Of a stretch of 64,000 bases of DNA, positions 35,798-43,578 are shown piece by piece (the first letter of the stretch is position 1; every line of letters begins with the position of its first letter). The stretch covers positions 186,001 through 250,000 of the forward strand of contig NZ_VKKZ01000024.1 in the NCBI RefSeq assembly GCF_008271745.1. Reading direction: 5' to 3'. The translations under genes were made by a program, and so were the position numbers. This DNA is from Rufibacter glacialis (GTDB lineage: Bacteria > Bacteroidota > Bacteroidia > Cytophagales > Hymenobacteraceae). The notes beneath the pieces are model-generated. The model saw nothing but the letters and a program-made list of their open reading frames with translations, was not told where the DNA came from and ran no database searches.

Positions 35798-35845
35798 ATT
35801 CTGTTTTAGGCCTGCTTTTCCAGGAACAAGCCTACAACAGAATGT
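35798..35845. repeat. Best copy of the dispersed GGCCTG-type palindrome
   Basis: CATTCTGTTTTAGGCCTGC...CCAGGAACAAGCCTACAACAGAATG; the arms extend outward as CATTCTG/CAGAATG. It lies in the divergent-to-hairpin spacer upstream of hemH. Confidence 0.6.
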
Positions 35846-35933
35846 TGGCGATGGTTGCCTAGTGGTCTCTAAAAAGCCAACCAGGCTTCGGGCAGGTTTG
35901 TACCTGTTGGCGAATACTCTTAGGATAGGCTAA

Positions 35934-35999
35934 ATAGCACCTCAAAGCGGAATGCGGCAGAAGAGTTTCCTTCTGCCGCATTCCGCTTTGAGGTGCTAT
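35934..35999. terminator. Perfect 30-bp hairpin, possible terminator
   Basis: Arms 35934-35963 and 35970-35999 (ATAGCACCTCAAAGCGGAATG... and complement) around AGTTTC. It begins 16 bases beyond the stop of the minus-strand beta-barrel gene, so a terminator role is likely, though its T-run is short (TTTAGCC). Confidence 0.6.
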
Positions 36000-36014
36000 A
36001 AATCTGCTTCTTTC

Positions 36015-36638
36015 TTACAGTAGGAAAGCAATTCCGGCGCTAAGGTTGACCAGGCCAACCCCACGGTCTCCTGATTCTTCCCAGCTTCTGCCCTTATGGT
36101 AATCAGCTGAAATGGCTAAGGCTACCCATTGGCCTATCCTCTTTTGATAGGTAGTGCCCAATGACCAGGATAGGGCAGAGCTTTCATAGGTCAATTCTCC
36201 AAAGGAGGAGCTGCTCTTGTCCTGCATGTAAAACCTTCCTAGTCTCCCTTTAAAATCAAGCCGCGAAGTTTCTGACAGGTCCAGGGCATACATAGGCCCT
36301 ACCATGAGGGTGCCAAGTGATACCTCGTGATGCGATTTATCTGAATGGAAATTTCCCTGGGTGTCATTATGCTGGTTTTCGGTATCATAAACAAAAGCTG
36401 CCCCAGACCAATTAGCGTTTACTCCAAAGCCCTTGTAAAAAGTATATCCTGCATTTAGCAACGTAACGTTTAGCCCTGTACCAGACCCCTGGTAGATTTT
36501 GTTGCCGCCCACTAAATACGACGGTCCCAGCCCAATGCCAATGTACCCAGATTTAGGGGTGAACTGTTTTTGCGCATACAAATTTGTTTGGGCAACCACG
36601 TATAAAAAAAAGACAAAGAGCAAGGAGTGAAGGCGCAT
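36015..36638 (-). CDS. Predicted secreted beta-barrel protein
   Basis: 207 residues from MRLHSLLFVFFLYVVAQTNL, a signal peptide to about residue 22 (LYAQ). The mature part alternates strands with aromatic residues (GYIGIGLGPSYLVGG, YKGFGVNANWSGAAF) and ends in AGIAFLL, consistent with a small outer-membrane barrel. Start at 36638 preferred: the upstream frame to 36767 adds a second unrelated hydrophobic stretch. Function unknown. Confidence 0.65.
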   Translation of the reverse strand: MRLHSLLFVFFLYVVAQTNLYAQKQFTPKSGYIGIGLGPSYLVGGNKIYQGSGTGLNVTLLNAGYTFYKGFGVNANWSGAAFVYDTENQHNDTQGNFHSDKSHHEVSLGTLMVGPMYALDLSETSRLDFKGRLGRFYMQDKSSSSFGELTYESSALSWSLGTTYQKRIGQWVALAISADYHKGRSWEESGDRGVGLVNLSAGIAFLL

Positions 36639-36843
36639 TTCTAGTGAATGACAGGGTGAAAGGAAGAAAGTGTTCAAAAGTAGGCCTATAAAACTACGAA
36701 CCAAGGAAAAACCACGCAATGGGGTGACAAGAAAAACCCAGGACCTATGCCATTTTATCCGCTCCATCCTTGATGCCTTCTATTTAAGAAACACCTGCCA
36801 CCAGCATTAGATAACGCAAGACTCATAACTTCCTAAAAAACCG

Positions 36844-36851
36844 TACCTTTG
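36844..36851 (+). promoter_or_regulatory. -7 box TACCTTTG
   Basis: Exact TAnnTTTG box followed by C, 17 bases before the era ATG. It suggests a short leader for era and perhaps der. Confidence 0.55.
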
Positions 36852-36867
36852 CAAATTGTTTTAAAAG

Positions 36868-37770
36868 ATGGAGAATAACGTAACAGAGAAGCCGCACAAA
36901 GCAGGGTTTGTAAGCATCATAGGCAAGCCCAACGTGGGTAAGTCAACTTTGATGAACGTGATGGTGGGCGAGAAACTCTCTATTATCACTTCTAAGGCCC
37001 AGACCACCCGTCACCGGATCATGGGAATCCTTAACTCAGAGGATTTCCAGATCGTGTATTCAGATACGCCCGGCATTATTCAGCCCCAGTATGAGTTGCA
37101 TGAGTCCATGATGCGTTTCGTGCATGCTTCCCTGGAAGATGCTGATGTCATCCTATTTGTTACCGATATCTATGAAAAGCATGACGAGAGCGAAGTAGTG
37201 GAACGCCTGCGCCGGGCCAAAGCGCCTATTCTGCTGCTCATCAACAAGATTGACCAGGCCACCCAGGAAGAGGTAGTAGCCAAGGTTGCATACTGGAAAG
37301 AACAGTTACCGGCCCAGGAATACATGGCCATCTCAGCGCTGCACAGCCAGGGCACGCCCGGCGTTTTCCAGAAAATCCTGGACCTGCTGCCCGAGCACCC
37401 TGCCTATTACCCCAAAGATGAACTAACCGACAAGCCCGAGCGTTTCTTTGCCGCCGAGATGATCAGGGAGAAGATTTTCCTGAACTACAAGAAAGAGATT
37501 CCCTACAGCTGTGAGGTGGTGGTGGAAGAGTTCAAGGAAGACGAGACCATCATCAGAATGCGCGCCGAGATCTCTGTGGAGCGCAAAAGCCAGAAGGGTA
37601 TTGTGATCGGTGACAAGGGCGCGGCGCTCAAAAAAGTAGGCACCCAGGCCCGCCTGGACATGGAGGAGTTCTTCGGGAAGAAAGTGTTCCTGGACCTCTA
37701 CGTGCGCGTGAACGAGAACTGGCGCGCCGACAAACGCCTCCTGGACCGTTTCGGGTATAACAGCATTTAA
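36868..37770 (+). CDS. era: GTPase Era
   Basis: 300 residues; GTPase involved in 16S rRNA processing and 30S assembly. G1 GKPNVGKST (about 18-26), G2 region KAQTTRHR, G3 DTPGI, G4 NKID, then the C-terminal KH domain (VEEFKEDETIIRMRAEISV ... GIVIGDKGAALKKVG) that binds rRNA. Normal length. Another ribosome GTPase gene, der, lies downstream across a gene-less inverted repeat. Confidence 0.97.
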   Translation: MENNVTEKPHKAGFVSIIGKPNVGKSTLMNVMVGEKLSIITSKAQTTRHRIMGILNSEDFQIVYSDTPGIIQPQYELHESMMRFVHASLEDADVILFVTDIYEKHDESEVVERLRRAKAPILLLINKIDQATQEEVVAKVAYWKEQLPAQEYMAISALHSQGTPGVFQKILDLLPEHPAYYPKDELTDKPERFFAAEMIREKIFLNYKKEIPYSCEVVVEEFKEDETIIRMRAEISVERKSQKGIVIGDKGAALKKVGTQARLDMEEFFGKKVFLDLYVRVNENWRADKRLLDRFGYNSI

Positions 37771-37774
37771 AGAG

Positions 37775-37856
37775 AGACACAAGACACAGGATATAAGACA
37801 CAAGATGGAAGGACCAGAATAAAAGTCTTGCGTCTTATGTCTTACCTCTTGTGTCT
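37775..37856. repeat. Gene-less inverted repeat of heptamer units between era and der
   Basis: Left arm 37775-37806 in tandem 7-base units (AGACACA, AGACACA, GGATATA, AGACACA, AGAT). Right arm 37825-37856 (GTCTTGC, GTCTTAT, GTCTTAC, CTCTTGT, GTCT). Arms match at 25 of 32 positions as reverse complements. About 18 bases lie between them; no gene. This has the layout of the S23 elements without the gene. Confidence 0.7.
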
Positions 37857-37963
37857 AAAAGATAGTGCCCTAGGCGGCGCCACGAAGGCGATACCGCGGG
37901 GATTCACCCGCGTTTCAGGAGAGATTCCCCAAAAGGAGCCTTGGAACGCACATTAATGTAGAT

Positions 37964-39277
37964 ATGGCACAAAATACAATCGCCATTGTAGGACGCCCCA
38001 ACGTGGGCAAATCAACCCTTTTCAACCGCCTGGTAGGCCAGCGCAAAGCCATCATGGACAACGAGAGCGGCGTCACCCGCGACCGCCACTATGGCCATGG
38101 CAACTGGACCGGCAAATACTTCACCGTCATTGACACCGGTGGCTACGTGCGCGGGTCAGAAGACATCTTTGAGGAAGAAATCAGAAAACAGGTAGAACTG
38201 GCCATCAAAGAAGCCGATGTAATCCTGTTCATGGTAGACGTGGACGCGGGCCTCACCGGCCTGGACCAGGAATTTGCTGATGTGTTGCGCCGCACAGACA
38301 AGCCCGTGTACATTGTAGCCAACAAAGCAGACACGCATGCCCGTGGCCATTTGGCCGGCGAGTTTTATGCGTTGGGTTTTGAAGGCGAGATTTTTCCGGT
38401 TTCCAGCCAAAACGGCTCCGGAACGGGGGAACTGCTGGATGAAGTAGTAAAGCACTTTGAGGAAGAAGGCATTGAAAACCCAGAGGCAGGTATTCCGCGC
38501 ATTGCGGTGGTAGGCCGGCCTAACGTGGGCAAGTCGTCTTTCGTGAACCTGCTGTTGGGCGAGGAGCGCAACATTGTGACTGATGTGGCGGGCACCACCC
38601 GTGACTCCATCCATTCGCACTACAACGCCTTTGGCAAAGAATTCATCATTGTGGATACCGCCGGACTCCGGAGAAAGAGCAAGGTGCATGAAGACATTGA
38701 GTTCTATTCGGTGCTTCGTTCTATCAGGGCGCTGGAAGAAAGTGATGTCGTGATTGTCATGCTGGATGCCACGCGCGGCATTGAAGCCCAGGACATGAAC
38801 ATCATTGGCTTAGCCGATAAAAACCGCAAAGGACTGGTGATTCTGGTGAACAAGTGGGACCTGGTGGAAAAGGAAACCAACACCATGCGTGACATGGAGA
38901 AGGCCATCTATGACCGTATCGCGCCCATCGCTTATCCGCCTATCGTGTTCATCTCTGTGCTGACCAAGCAACGGGTACACAAGGCCATTGAGACGGCTAT
39001 TCAGGTGCATGAGAACCGCTCCATGAAGATTCCTACCTCTAAGCTGAATGACGCCATGCTGAAGGAGATAGAGCGCTACCCGCCGCCTTCCATCAAAGGG
39101 AAATTCGTGAAGATCAAGTACGTGACGCAATTGCCCACGCACACACCTACATTCGCGTTTTTCTGCAACCTTCCCCAGTACATAAAGGAGTCTTACACCC
39201 GTTTCCTGGAGAACCGTTTGCGTGAACATTTTGGATTTGAAGGTGTGCCCGTTAACTTAGTGTTCAGAAAGAAATAA
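37964..39277 (+). CDS. der: GTPase Der (EngA)
   Basis: 437 residues with two GTPase domains in tandem, each with GRPNVGKS(T/S), DTGGYV / DTAGLR and NKAD / NKWD motifs, plus a C-terminal KH-like domain ([20 protein letters not shown]). Der is essential for 50S ribosome assembly. Normal length. Confidence 0.97.
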   Translation: MAQNTIAIVGRPNVGKSTLFNRLVGQRKAIMDNESGVTRDRHYGHGNWTGKYFTVIDTGGYVRGSEDIFEEEIRKQVELAIKEADVILFMVDVDAGLTGLDQEFADVLRRTDKPVYIVANKADTHARGHLAGEFYALGFEGEIFPVSSQNGSGTGELLDEVVKHFEEEGIENPEAGIPRIAVVGRPNVGKSSFVNLLLGEERNIVTDVAGTTRDSIHSHYNAFGKEFIIVDTAGLRRKSKVHEDIEFYSVLRSIRALEESDVVIVMLDATRGIEAQDMNIIGLADKNRKGLVILVNKWDLVEKETNTMRDMEKAIYDRIAPIAYPPIVFISVLTKQRVHKAIETAIQVHENRSMKIPTSKLNDAMLKEIERYPPPSIKGKFVKIKYVTQLPTHTPTFAFFCNLPQYIKESYTRFLENRLREHFGFEGVPVNLVFRKK

Positions 39278-39337
39278 GGCGCAAGCCTTTTTCCTTTCTT
39301 CGCGACCTAACCTTACAACCCCCTTTATTAACTACGT

Positions 39338-39541
39338 ATGAGGACTATCTTATCACTAGTGGCAGTGGCAGGTCTACTGACATGCACAGCGTGCGATCCT
39401 AAACAACCGCTGGAGGGTTCCCCCTCTTCTTCCACCTCATTAGAAGAGGCCGCCAATGCCACTGATATAGCGGAAACCACTGCCTCTCCCATTGATACGG
39501 CCGGATACTCAACCGACTCTCTGGTAACTGATTCCATTTAA
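39338..39541 (+). CDS. Small acidic lipoprotein
   Basis: 67 residues; signal peptide MRTILSLVAVAGLLTC with lipobox LTCTAC (Cys19). The mature part is Ser/Thr/Glu/Asp/Ala-rich with no domain. Similar in build to the genes at 39789, 40035 and 1115. It is followed by its own terminator. Confidence 0.6.
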   Translation: MRTILSLVAVAGLLTCTACDPKQPLEGSPSSSTSLEEAANATDIAETTASPIDTAGYSTDSLVTDSI

Positions 39542-39571
39542 GCGCATACCCTGCGCAGAGCACATAATGTA

Positions 39572-39617
39572 AAGGCGTGGGCTGCTCCTGATTCTGTTCA
39601 GGAACAGCCCACGCCTT
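39572..39617 (+). terminator. Terminator after the first small lipoprotein gene
   Basis: AAGGCGTGGGCTGCTCCTGA and its complement with one mismatch (39572-39591, 39598-39617) around a six-base loop, followed by ATTTATTTT. Confidence 0.8.
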
Positions 39618-39788
39618 ATTTATTTTAGAAGAATCTGATGGCACTGAGGGTATATCTTCCGAAGAAAATATATCTATTCTTCCATGCATGCGTACACTAC
39701 CCCAACAACATGGTTTCCTGCTTTGCCAACTGCTTCTGAGTAGGCAAAAGGAGCCAGGAAAGAATATCTGTTCAGACAAGATAAGACT

Positions 39789-39983
39789 ATGAAAAAGAAA
39801 TTGTTTCTGTTTGCGATGCTGGGCGGTTTTGCCAGCTTCTCTGCCTGTGATTCAAAAAAAGAGAACCAAATGGAAGACCAGGCGGAGAAAGTAGAACTGC
39901 ACGCTGAGATGGCCGGCGATTCTACCCTGGCCGAACAAGCCAGAGAAGCCAAAGACAGCATTGACAAGGCAGACCCCAAATAA
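39789..39983 (+). CDS. Small acidic lipoprotein
   Basis: 64 residues; signal MKKKLFLFAMLGGFASFSAC (lipobox FSAC, Cys20), then an acidic Glu/Asp/Lys/Ala-rich tail (DQAEKVELHAEMAGD ... DSIDKADPK). The C-terminal end DSIDKADPK parallels DSVDAVDPQ of the next gene, indicating true paralogy. The gene lies about 50 bases upstream of that paralogue. Confidence 0.65.
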   Translation: MKKKLFLFAMLGGFASFSACDSKKENQMEDQAEKVELHAEMAGDSTLAEQAREAKDSIDKADPK

Positions 39984-40034
39984 GCTCCCCACAGCCCTTG
40001 CAGGCTTTTTCTGTTACGCGTACAAAATAAAACT

Positions 40035-40229
40035 ATGAAAAAGACATTTTTAGTGACGGCCATGGCCGCAGGCATGATGACCTTCGCCTCTTGTGATTCT
40101 GCCAACGAAAACCGCGCAGAAGAGAAAACAGAACAAATGGAAGACACTGCTGATGACGCAGATTCCCCGGCCCTGGAAGAAGGCGCTGAAGAAGGGGAAG
40201 ACAGCGTTGATGCCGTAGACCCACAGTAG
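40035..40229 (+). CDS. Small acidic lipoprotein
   Basis: 64 residues; signal MKKTFLVTAMAAGMMTFASC (lipobox FASC, Cys20), mature part strongly acidic (ADDADSPALEEGAEEGED) ending DSVDAVDPQ. Paralogue of the preceding gene and similar to that at 1115-1336. Followed by a terminator. Function unknown. Confidence 0.65.
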   Translation: MKKTFLVTAMAAGMMTFASCDSANENRAEEKTEQMEDTADDADSPALEEGAEEGEDSVDAVDPQ

Positions 40230-40249
40230 CAACCAGCTACCAACAAACG

Positions 40250-40287
40250 AAAGAGGCGGCTTCCTGCAAAGGAGGCCGCCTCTTTTT
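40250..40287. terminator. Bidirectional terminator, 16-bp stem
   Basis: AAAGAGGCGGCTTCCT with its complement (one wobble) around GCAA, followed by TT on plus and A/T-rich sequence on minus. It lies between the convergent genes at 40035-40229 and 40341-40910. Confidence 0.75.
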
Positions 40288-40340
40288 ATAGCTATACTTT
40301 TTTGGCAGGCAGAAAAACCAGTGTTTTTTTAAAACGGCCC

Positions 40341-40910
40341 CTAAGCGCCCAGCCTTTTCTGGATGAGGCTATTGACCACCGCAAAGAGCTGCGGAGGGCT
40401 GAGCGTACGCCACGGGATCTTGTCTAGCCCGCCGCCAAAGTTGATGTAGTAATCCAGGTGGAACTGCTGCATCTCCTGCACCACAAAGTCCTGGAAGCCT
40501 ATGCCAGCGATCCAGCCGTCCTCTACCTCGTCAAACCACTCTTCATAGTAGGCATCATCTGAGCCATGGAAGTTGAAGACATTCTCCCCGATAAGAATGT
40601 AATGGTTGATGCCCTCGCCAATCATGAGGTCCAGGATGTTTCGCTTGAGGGTCATGATGTCATTGTTGAGCGTGTCGTTCCACTCGCCAATGAGTTCTAT
40701 CACCGCGTAGCCGTCGTTGTAGTCGGCGTACAGGATCTTGATGAACAGCGTCTCAGAATCAATGTCGTCCCACTGCGGATGGATGTAGTACCCGTAAATG
40801 GTGTTGATATATTCCAGCTCATTGTTCTCAGCGCCGTACAGCGGCGAGCGCTCATCTTCAGACGCGGTATAGGCTTCTAGCCAGTTATAAAAGGGTTCAA
40901 TGGTATGCAT
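40341..40910 (-). CDS. Uncharacterised 189-aa protein
   Basis: A soluble, very acidic protein from MHTIEPFYNWLEAYTASEDE with many Tyr, Asp and Ile residues (WDDIDSETLFIKILYADYND, INHYILIGENVFNFHGSDD). No signal or membrane segment and no known motif. The ATG at 40910 is chosen because upstream residues to 40958 are disordered. It lies downstream of murQ on the same strand, beyond a terminator. Confidence 0.6.
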   Translation of the reverse strand: MHTIEPFYNWLEAYTASEDERSPLYGAENNELEYINTIYGYYIHPQWDDIDSETLFIKILYADYNDGYAVIELIGEWNDTLNNDIMTLKRNILDLMIGEGINHYILIGENVFNFHGSDDAYYEEWFDEVEDGWIAGIGFQDFVVQEMQQFHLDYYINFGGGLDKIPWRTLSPPQLFAVVNSLIQKRLGA

Positions 40911-40975
40911 GGGAATAAGAGTGTGGGCCGAATTGCATAACGGAGAAACCGTGCCCAAGGTGGCAGAACAGCATA

Positions 40976-41010
40976 AAAAAAGATCCGCCAGGTAGAGGCG
41001 GATCTTTTTT
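40976..41010 (-). terminator. Terminator of the murK-murQ operon
   Basis: AAAAAAGATCCGCC and its complement (40976-40989, 40997-41010) around a seven-base loop; T-run on the minus strand. Confidence 0.8.
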
Positions 41011-41047
41011 GGCTTTGTTTCCTGAAAACAGGCGTTATTCTGGCGCC

Positions 41048-41854
41048 TTAGTGGCTTGCGTAAGACGTGATGGCGGCGCGTACGCTGCCATGCAGGTCCA
41101 GCAGTTCTCTCGCTTTCTCCTCAGAGATATTCAGCTCTTCCATGATCATGCGGGTGCCTCTGTCTACCAGTTTGTGGTTGGTGAGCTGCATGTCTACCAT
41201 CTTGTTGCCTTTCACCTTGCCTAACCGGATCATGATGGAGGTAGTGAGCATGTTCAAGGCCAGTTTCTGGCCGGTACCGGCTTTCATGCGGGTGCTGCCG
41301 GTCAGGAACTCAGGGCCGGTCACTACTTCAACCGGGAACTGGGCCACCGCCGCTACTTTGCTGTCTGCGTTGCACACCACGCAACCCGTGGTGATGCCGC
41401 GCTCATTGCAAGCCTGCAGGCCGCCAATCACGTATGGCGTTCTGCCCGAAGCCGCAATGCCTACCACCACGTCTTTCTCATTCACGCCGTAGGCATCCAG
41501 GTCTTTGATGGCTTGTTCAAAATCGTCCTCAGCGAACTCCACCGCTTTTCTGATGGCCGTGTCACCGCCCGCCATGATCCCGATGACCATGTCAAACGGC
41601 ACCCCAAAGGTAGGAGGGCACTCAGACGCGTCTACCACGCCCAACCGGCCGCTGGTACCGGCGCCAATGTAAAACAGGCGGCCGCCTTCTTTCATTTTGG
41701 CCACGGCTGCCTCTACCAGTTTCTCTAACTGCGGAATGGCTTTCTCTGCGGCCAACGGCACGGTTTTGTCTTCTTTGTTGATGTTGGTCAATAACTCAAG
41801 CACGCTCATCTGCTCAAGGTGGTTGTAATGCGAGGGGGTTTCTGTGGTACTCAT
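41048..41854 (-). CDS. murQ: N-acetylmuramic acid 6-phosphate etherase
   Basis: 268 residues; splits MurNAc-6-phosphate into GlcNAc-6-phosphate and D-lactate during cell-wall recycling. SIS-domain features: FYIGAGTSGRLGVVDASECPPTFG (sugar-phosphate site), VVGIAASGRTPYVIGGLQ, TGPEFLTGSTRMKAGTGQK and the C-terminal ARELLDLHGSVRAA. Normal length. Its start overlaps by four bases the stop of the upstream kinase gene, so they are translated together. Confidence 0.95.
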   Translation of the reverse strand: MSTTETPSHYNHLEQMSVLELLTNINKEDKTVPLAAEKAIPQLEKLVEAAVAKMKEGGRLFYIGAGTSGRLGVVDASECPPTFGVPFDMVIGIMAGGDTAIRKAVEFAEDDFEQAIKDLDAYGVNEKDVVVGIAASGRTPYVIGGLQACNERGITTGCVVCNADSKVAAVAQFPVEVVTGPEFLTGSTRMKAGTGQKLALNMLTTSIMIRLGKVKGNKMVDMQLTNHKLVDRGTRMIMEELNISEEKARELLDLHGSVRAAITSYASH

Positions 41855-42705
41855 ACGGGGAGGTTCTGTTGGTGATACAGGCTCAGGCCTGCAATGGGGC
41901 TTTCTAAAATCTTACCTACGGCTATGCCGTACTGCTTGGCTACCGCCAGCAGGATATCTTTGAAATAAAAAGCGATGGAGCCTACAAAGTGGGTTTCCTT
42001 GTGCTGGTAGTCGGGGTATTTCACTACTGTTTTCTCAAAGAAATCAGAAAAACACTTCGTAATCAGGCCATGGATGAACGGGTGCTGCTGGTGGTCGAAA
42101 AGGAACTTGGCGTAGGTGGCCATGTACCGATTGGGGTAAGGCTTGCTGTACACGTGGTCCACAATCTCGTCGCGGTTAGTATTGTAGCGGTCCATGAACG
42201 CCTGGTGCACGTCTGTGGGCATTTCCAGGTTCAGGAAGGCCTGCACCAACAGTTTGCCCATGTAGCCGCCACTGCCTTCATCGCCTAAGATAAAGCCCAG
42301 GTTGGGTACGTTCTGCACGATCTGCTTTCCGTCATACAAACAAGTGTTAGAACCAGTGCCCAGAATGCAGGCAATGCCTTCCTGGTGGCCGCAAAGCGCC
42401 CGCGCTGCTGCTTCCAGGTCATGGTGCACCTGAACGTCTGCCGCAGGAAACAGGCTGGAAAGGGCCGCCGCCACAATCGCCTTTTTGTCTGGAGCGCTGC
42501 AACCGGCCCCGTAAAAGTGGATTTCCTGCGGAGAACCGTAGGAAGTGAGTTGCGGCAGCAGGCTCTCCTGGAGCGTCTGCGCTATTTCTGCCGTGTTCTG
42601 GTAATACGGATTGAATCCAACGGTATGGGCCTGGCCCGCTTCCCCCTGGGTGTCTAAAACACGCCAGGCAGTTTTGGTGGAGCCACTGTCAGCAATGAGA
42701 ATCAT
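41851..42705 (-). CDS. BadF/BcrA-type N-acetylhexosamine kinase (probable MurNAc or GlcNAc kinase)
   Basis: 284 residues of the ASKHA/BadF-BcrA-like kinase family. The phosphate-1 loop is ILIADSGSTKTAW at the N-terminus; the phosphate-2 segment is IACILGTGSNTCLYDG; the adenosine-like segment is LGFILGDEGSGGYMGK. Proteins of this form phosphorylate GlcNAc or MurNAc. The four-base overlap with murQ makes MurNAc 6-phosphorylation (a MurK-like role, known in Bacteroidetes) the best guess. Cytoplasmic. Confidence 0.82.
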   Translation of the reverse strand: MILIADSGSTKTAWRVLDTQGEAGQAHTVGFNPYYQNTAEIAQTLQESLLPQLTSYGSPQEIHFYGAGCSAPDKKAIVAAALSSLFPAADVQVHHDLEAAARALCGHQEGIACILGTGSNTCLYDGKQIVQNVPNLGFILGDEGSGGYMGKLLVQAFLNLEMPTDVHQAFMDRYNTNRDEIVDHVYSKPYPNRYMATYAKFLFDHQQHPFIHGLITKCFSDFFEKTVVKYPDYQHKETHFVGSIAFYFKDILLAVAKQYGIAVGKILESPIAGLSLYHQQNLPV

Positions 42706-42759
42706 ATAGGCTATTTGAAGAACTTAGGCCAAATTTCTAAAAAAGTGAGCAAACAAAAG

Positions 42760-42993
42760 TTATTTTTTTAAAATTCCTATAATAGAGAACTTATCGAAGA
42801 CATACTCCGTGTGCGGGGCATCAGCTAATTCCTCCGTCAGATCCTGGCCGGCCCAGTGTTCATAATGGTTTCCGCGCCGCCACAGCCGTGACTTGGTCAC
42901 GTCATAGATGTCGCCTTTGTAGGCCACCCAAATCTCATCACGGTCTTGTCCGTTGCGTAGGGCCAACTGGGCGCGGGTGTATTCTTTTTCCAT
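42760..42993 (-). CDS. Cytochrome b5-like haem-binding-domain protein
   Basis: 77 residues, a complete small cytochrome b5-like fold: TRAQLALRNGQDRDEIWVAYKGDIYDVTKS then WRRGNHYEHWAGQDLTEELADAPH. The His in NHYEHWAGQD and the later HTEYVFDKF could form part of the haem/steroid pocket, but only one of the two canonical HPGG-like histidines is clearly present. Function unknown; such small proteins bind haem or sterol-like ligands. It lies directly at the outer end of the S23 element's left arm. Confidence 0.7.
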   Translation of the reverse strand: MEKEYTRAQLALRNGQDRDEIWVAYKGDIYDVTKSRLWRRGNHYEHWAGQDLTEELADAPHTEYVFDKFSIIGILKK

Positions 42994-42994
42994 T

Positions 42995-43578
42995 GAATGA
43001 GGGAGAGAGTGAATGATTGAGAGAGTGAATGAATGAGAGAATGATAGAGTGAATGATTGAGAGAATGATAGATTAAAGGATTGGGTGGTGGGTTATTTTG
43101 AAGTATTCTTTCTGGCTTTGGCCAGGATTGATAAAATCTCTGTGGTTTCTGAGAGGAGGGTTTGAGCAGAGGAAAGCGGAATTGAGCCGGATTCTGTCAG
43201 TAATTCCAGCCAGAACAAAGTCTCATCTGCTTCCTCTACGCAGATGCTAAGCTTAGCATAAAATTCAGCAGCAGAACGGGCCCGGCAAGCAGCTCTGTAA
43301 TTAGCCGCTACAGAAGTAGCAGAGCGCAGAAGCTGCCGTTTCATGATGGCTGCCTCCTCTGTTCTTGGTAATGATTGACTGAACCTGATAACATCTAAAG
43401 CAAGTCTTTTAGTACGCAGTTTAAACCGCTCTACAAACTCCTCCTTCGGTAATCTCTCACCCTGATCCATGTTATTGATAGTTCTTTAATTTACCAATGT
43501 TAAGGTAACCCATAAATCAAAACCCCACCCTCTCTCAATCATTCAATCATTCAATCTCTCAATCATTCAATCTCTCTC
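42995..43578 (-). mobile_element. Second S23 (four-helix-bundle) element with octamer inverted arms
   Basis: Left arm 42995-43082: 11 tandem 8-base units on the plus strand (GAATGAGG, GAGAGAGT, GAATGATT, GAGAGAGT, GAATGAAT, GAGAGAAT, GATAGAGT, GAATGATT, GAGAGAAT, GATAGATT, AAAGGATT). Right arm 43531-43578: six units TCTCTCAA/TCATTCAA, the reverse complements. The S23-family gene lies between on the minus strand, as do both neighbours. The arms abut the neighbours: the right arm supplies the TGA of the arginase-fold gene and the left arm starts two bases beyond the start codon of the cytochrome b5-like gene. Confidence 0.8.
43093..43470 (-). CDS. Four-helix-bundle protein of the 23S-rRNA intervening-sequence (S23/TIGR02436) family
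   Basis: 125 residues with the family's four helices: FVERFKLRTKRLALDVIRF, then AAIMKRQLLRSATSVAANYRA, SAAEFYAKLSICVEEADETLF, and SAQTLLSETTEILSILAKARK. The conserved RQLLRSATSVAANYR segment corresponds to RSGTSIGSNAEEA of the first copy at 22086. It lies in an operon spacer between inverted arms rather than in rRNA. Same orientation as both neighbours. Confidence 0.88.
   Translation of the reverse strand: MDQGERLPKEEFVERFKLRTKRLALDVIRFSQSLPRTEEAAIMKRQLLRSATSVAANYRAACRARSAAEFYAKLSICVEEADETLFWLELLTESGSIPLSSAQTLLSETTEILSILAKARKNTSK

Noticed and set aside
42995..43082. Octamer repeat run as a CRISPR array
   Set aside because: Units are 8 bases in tandem with no unique spacers, and no cas genes are present.
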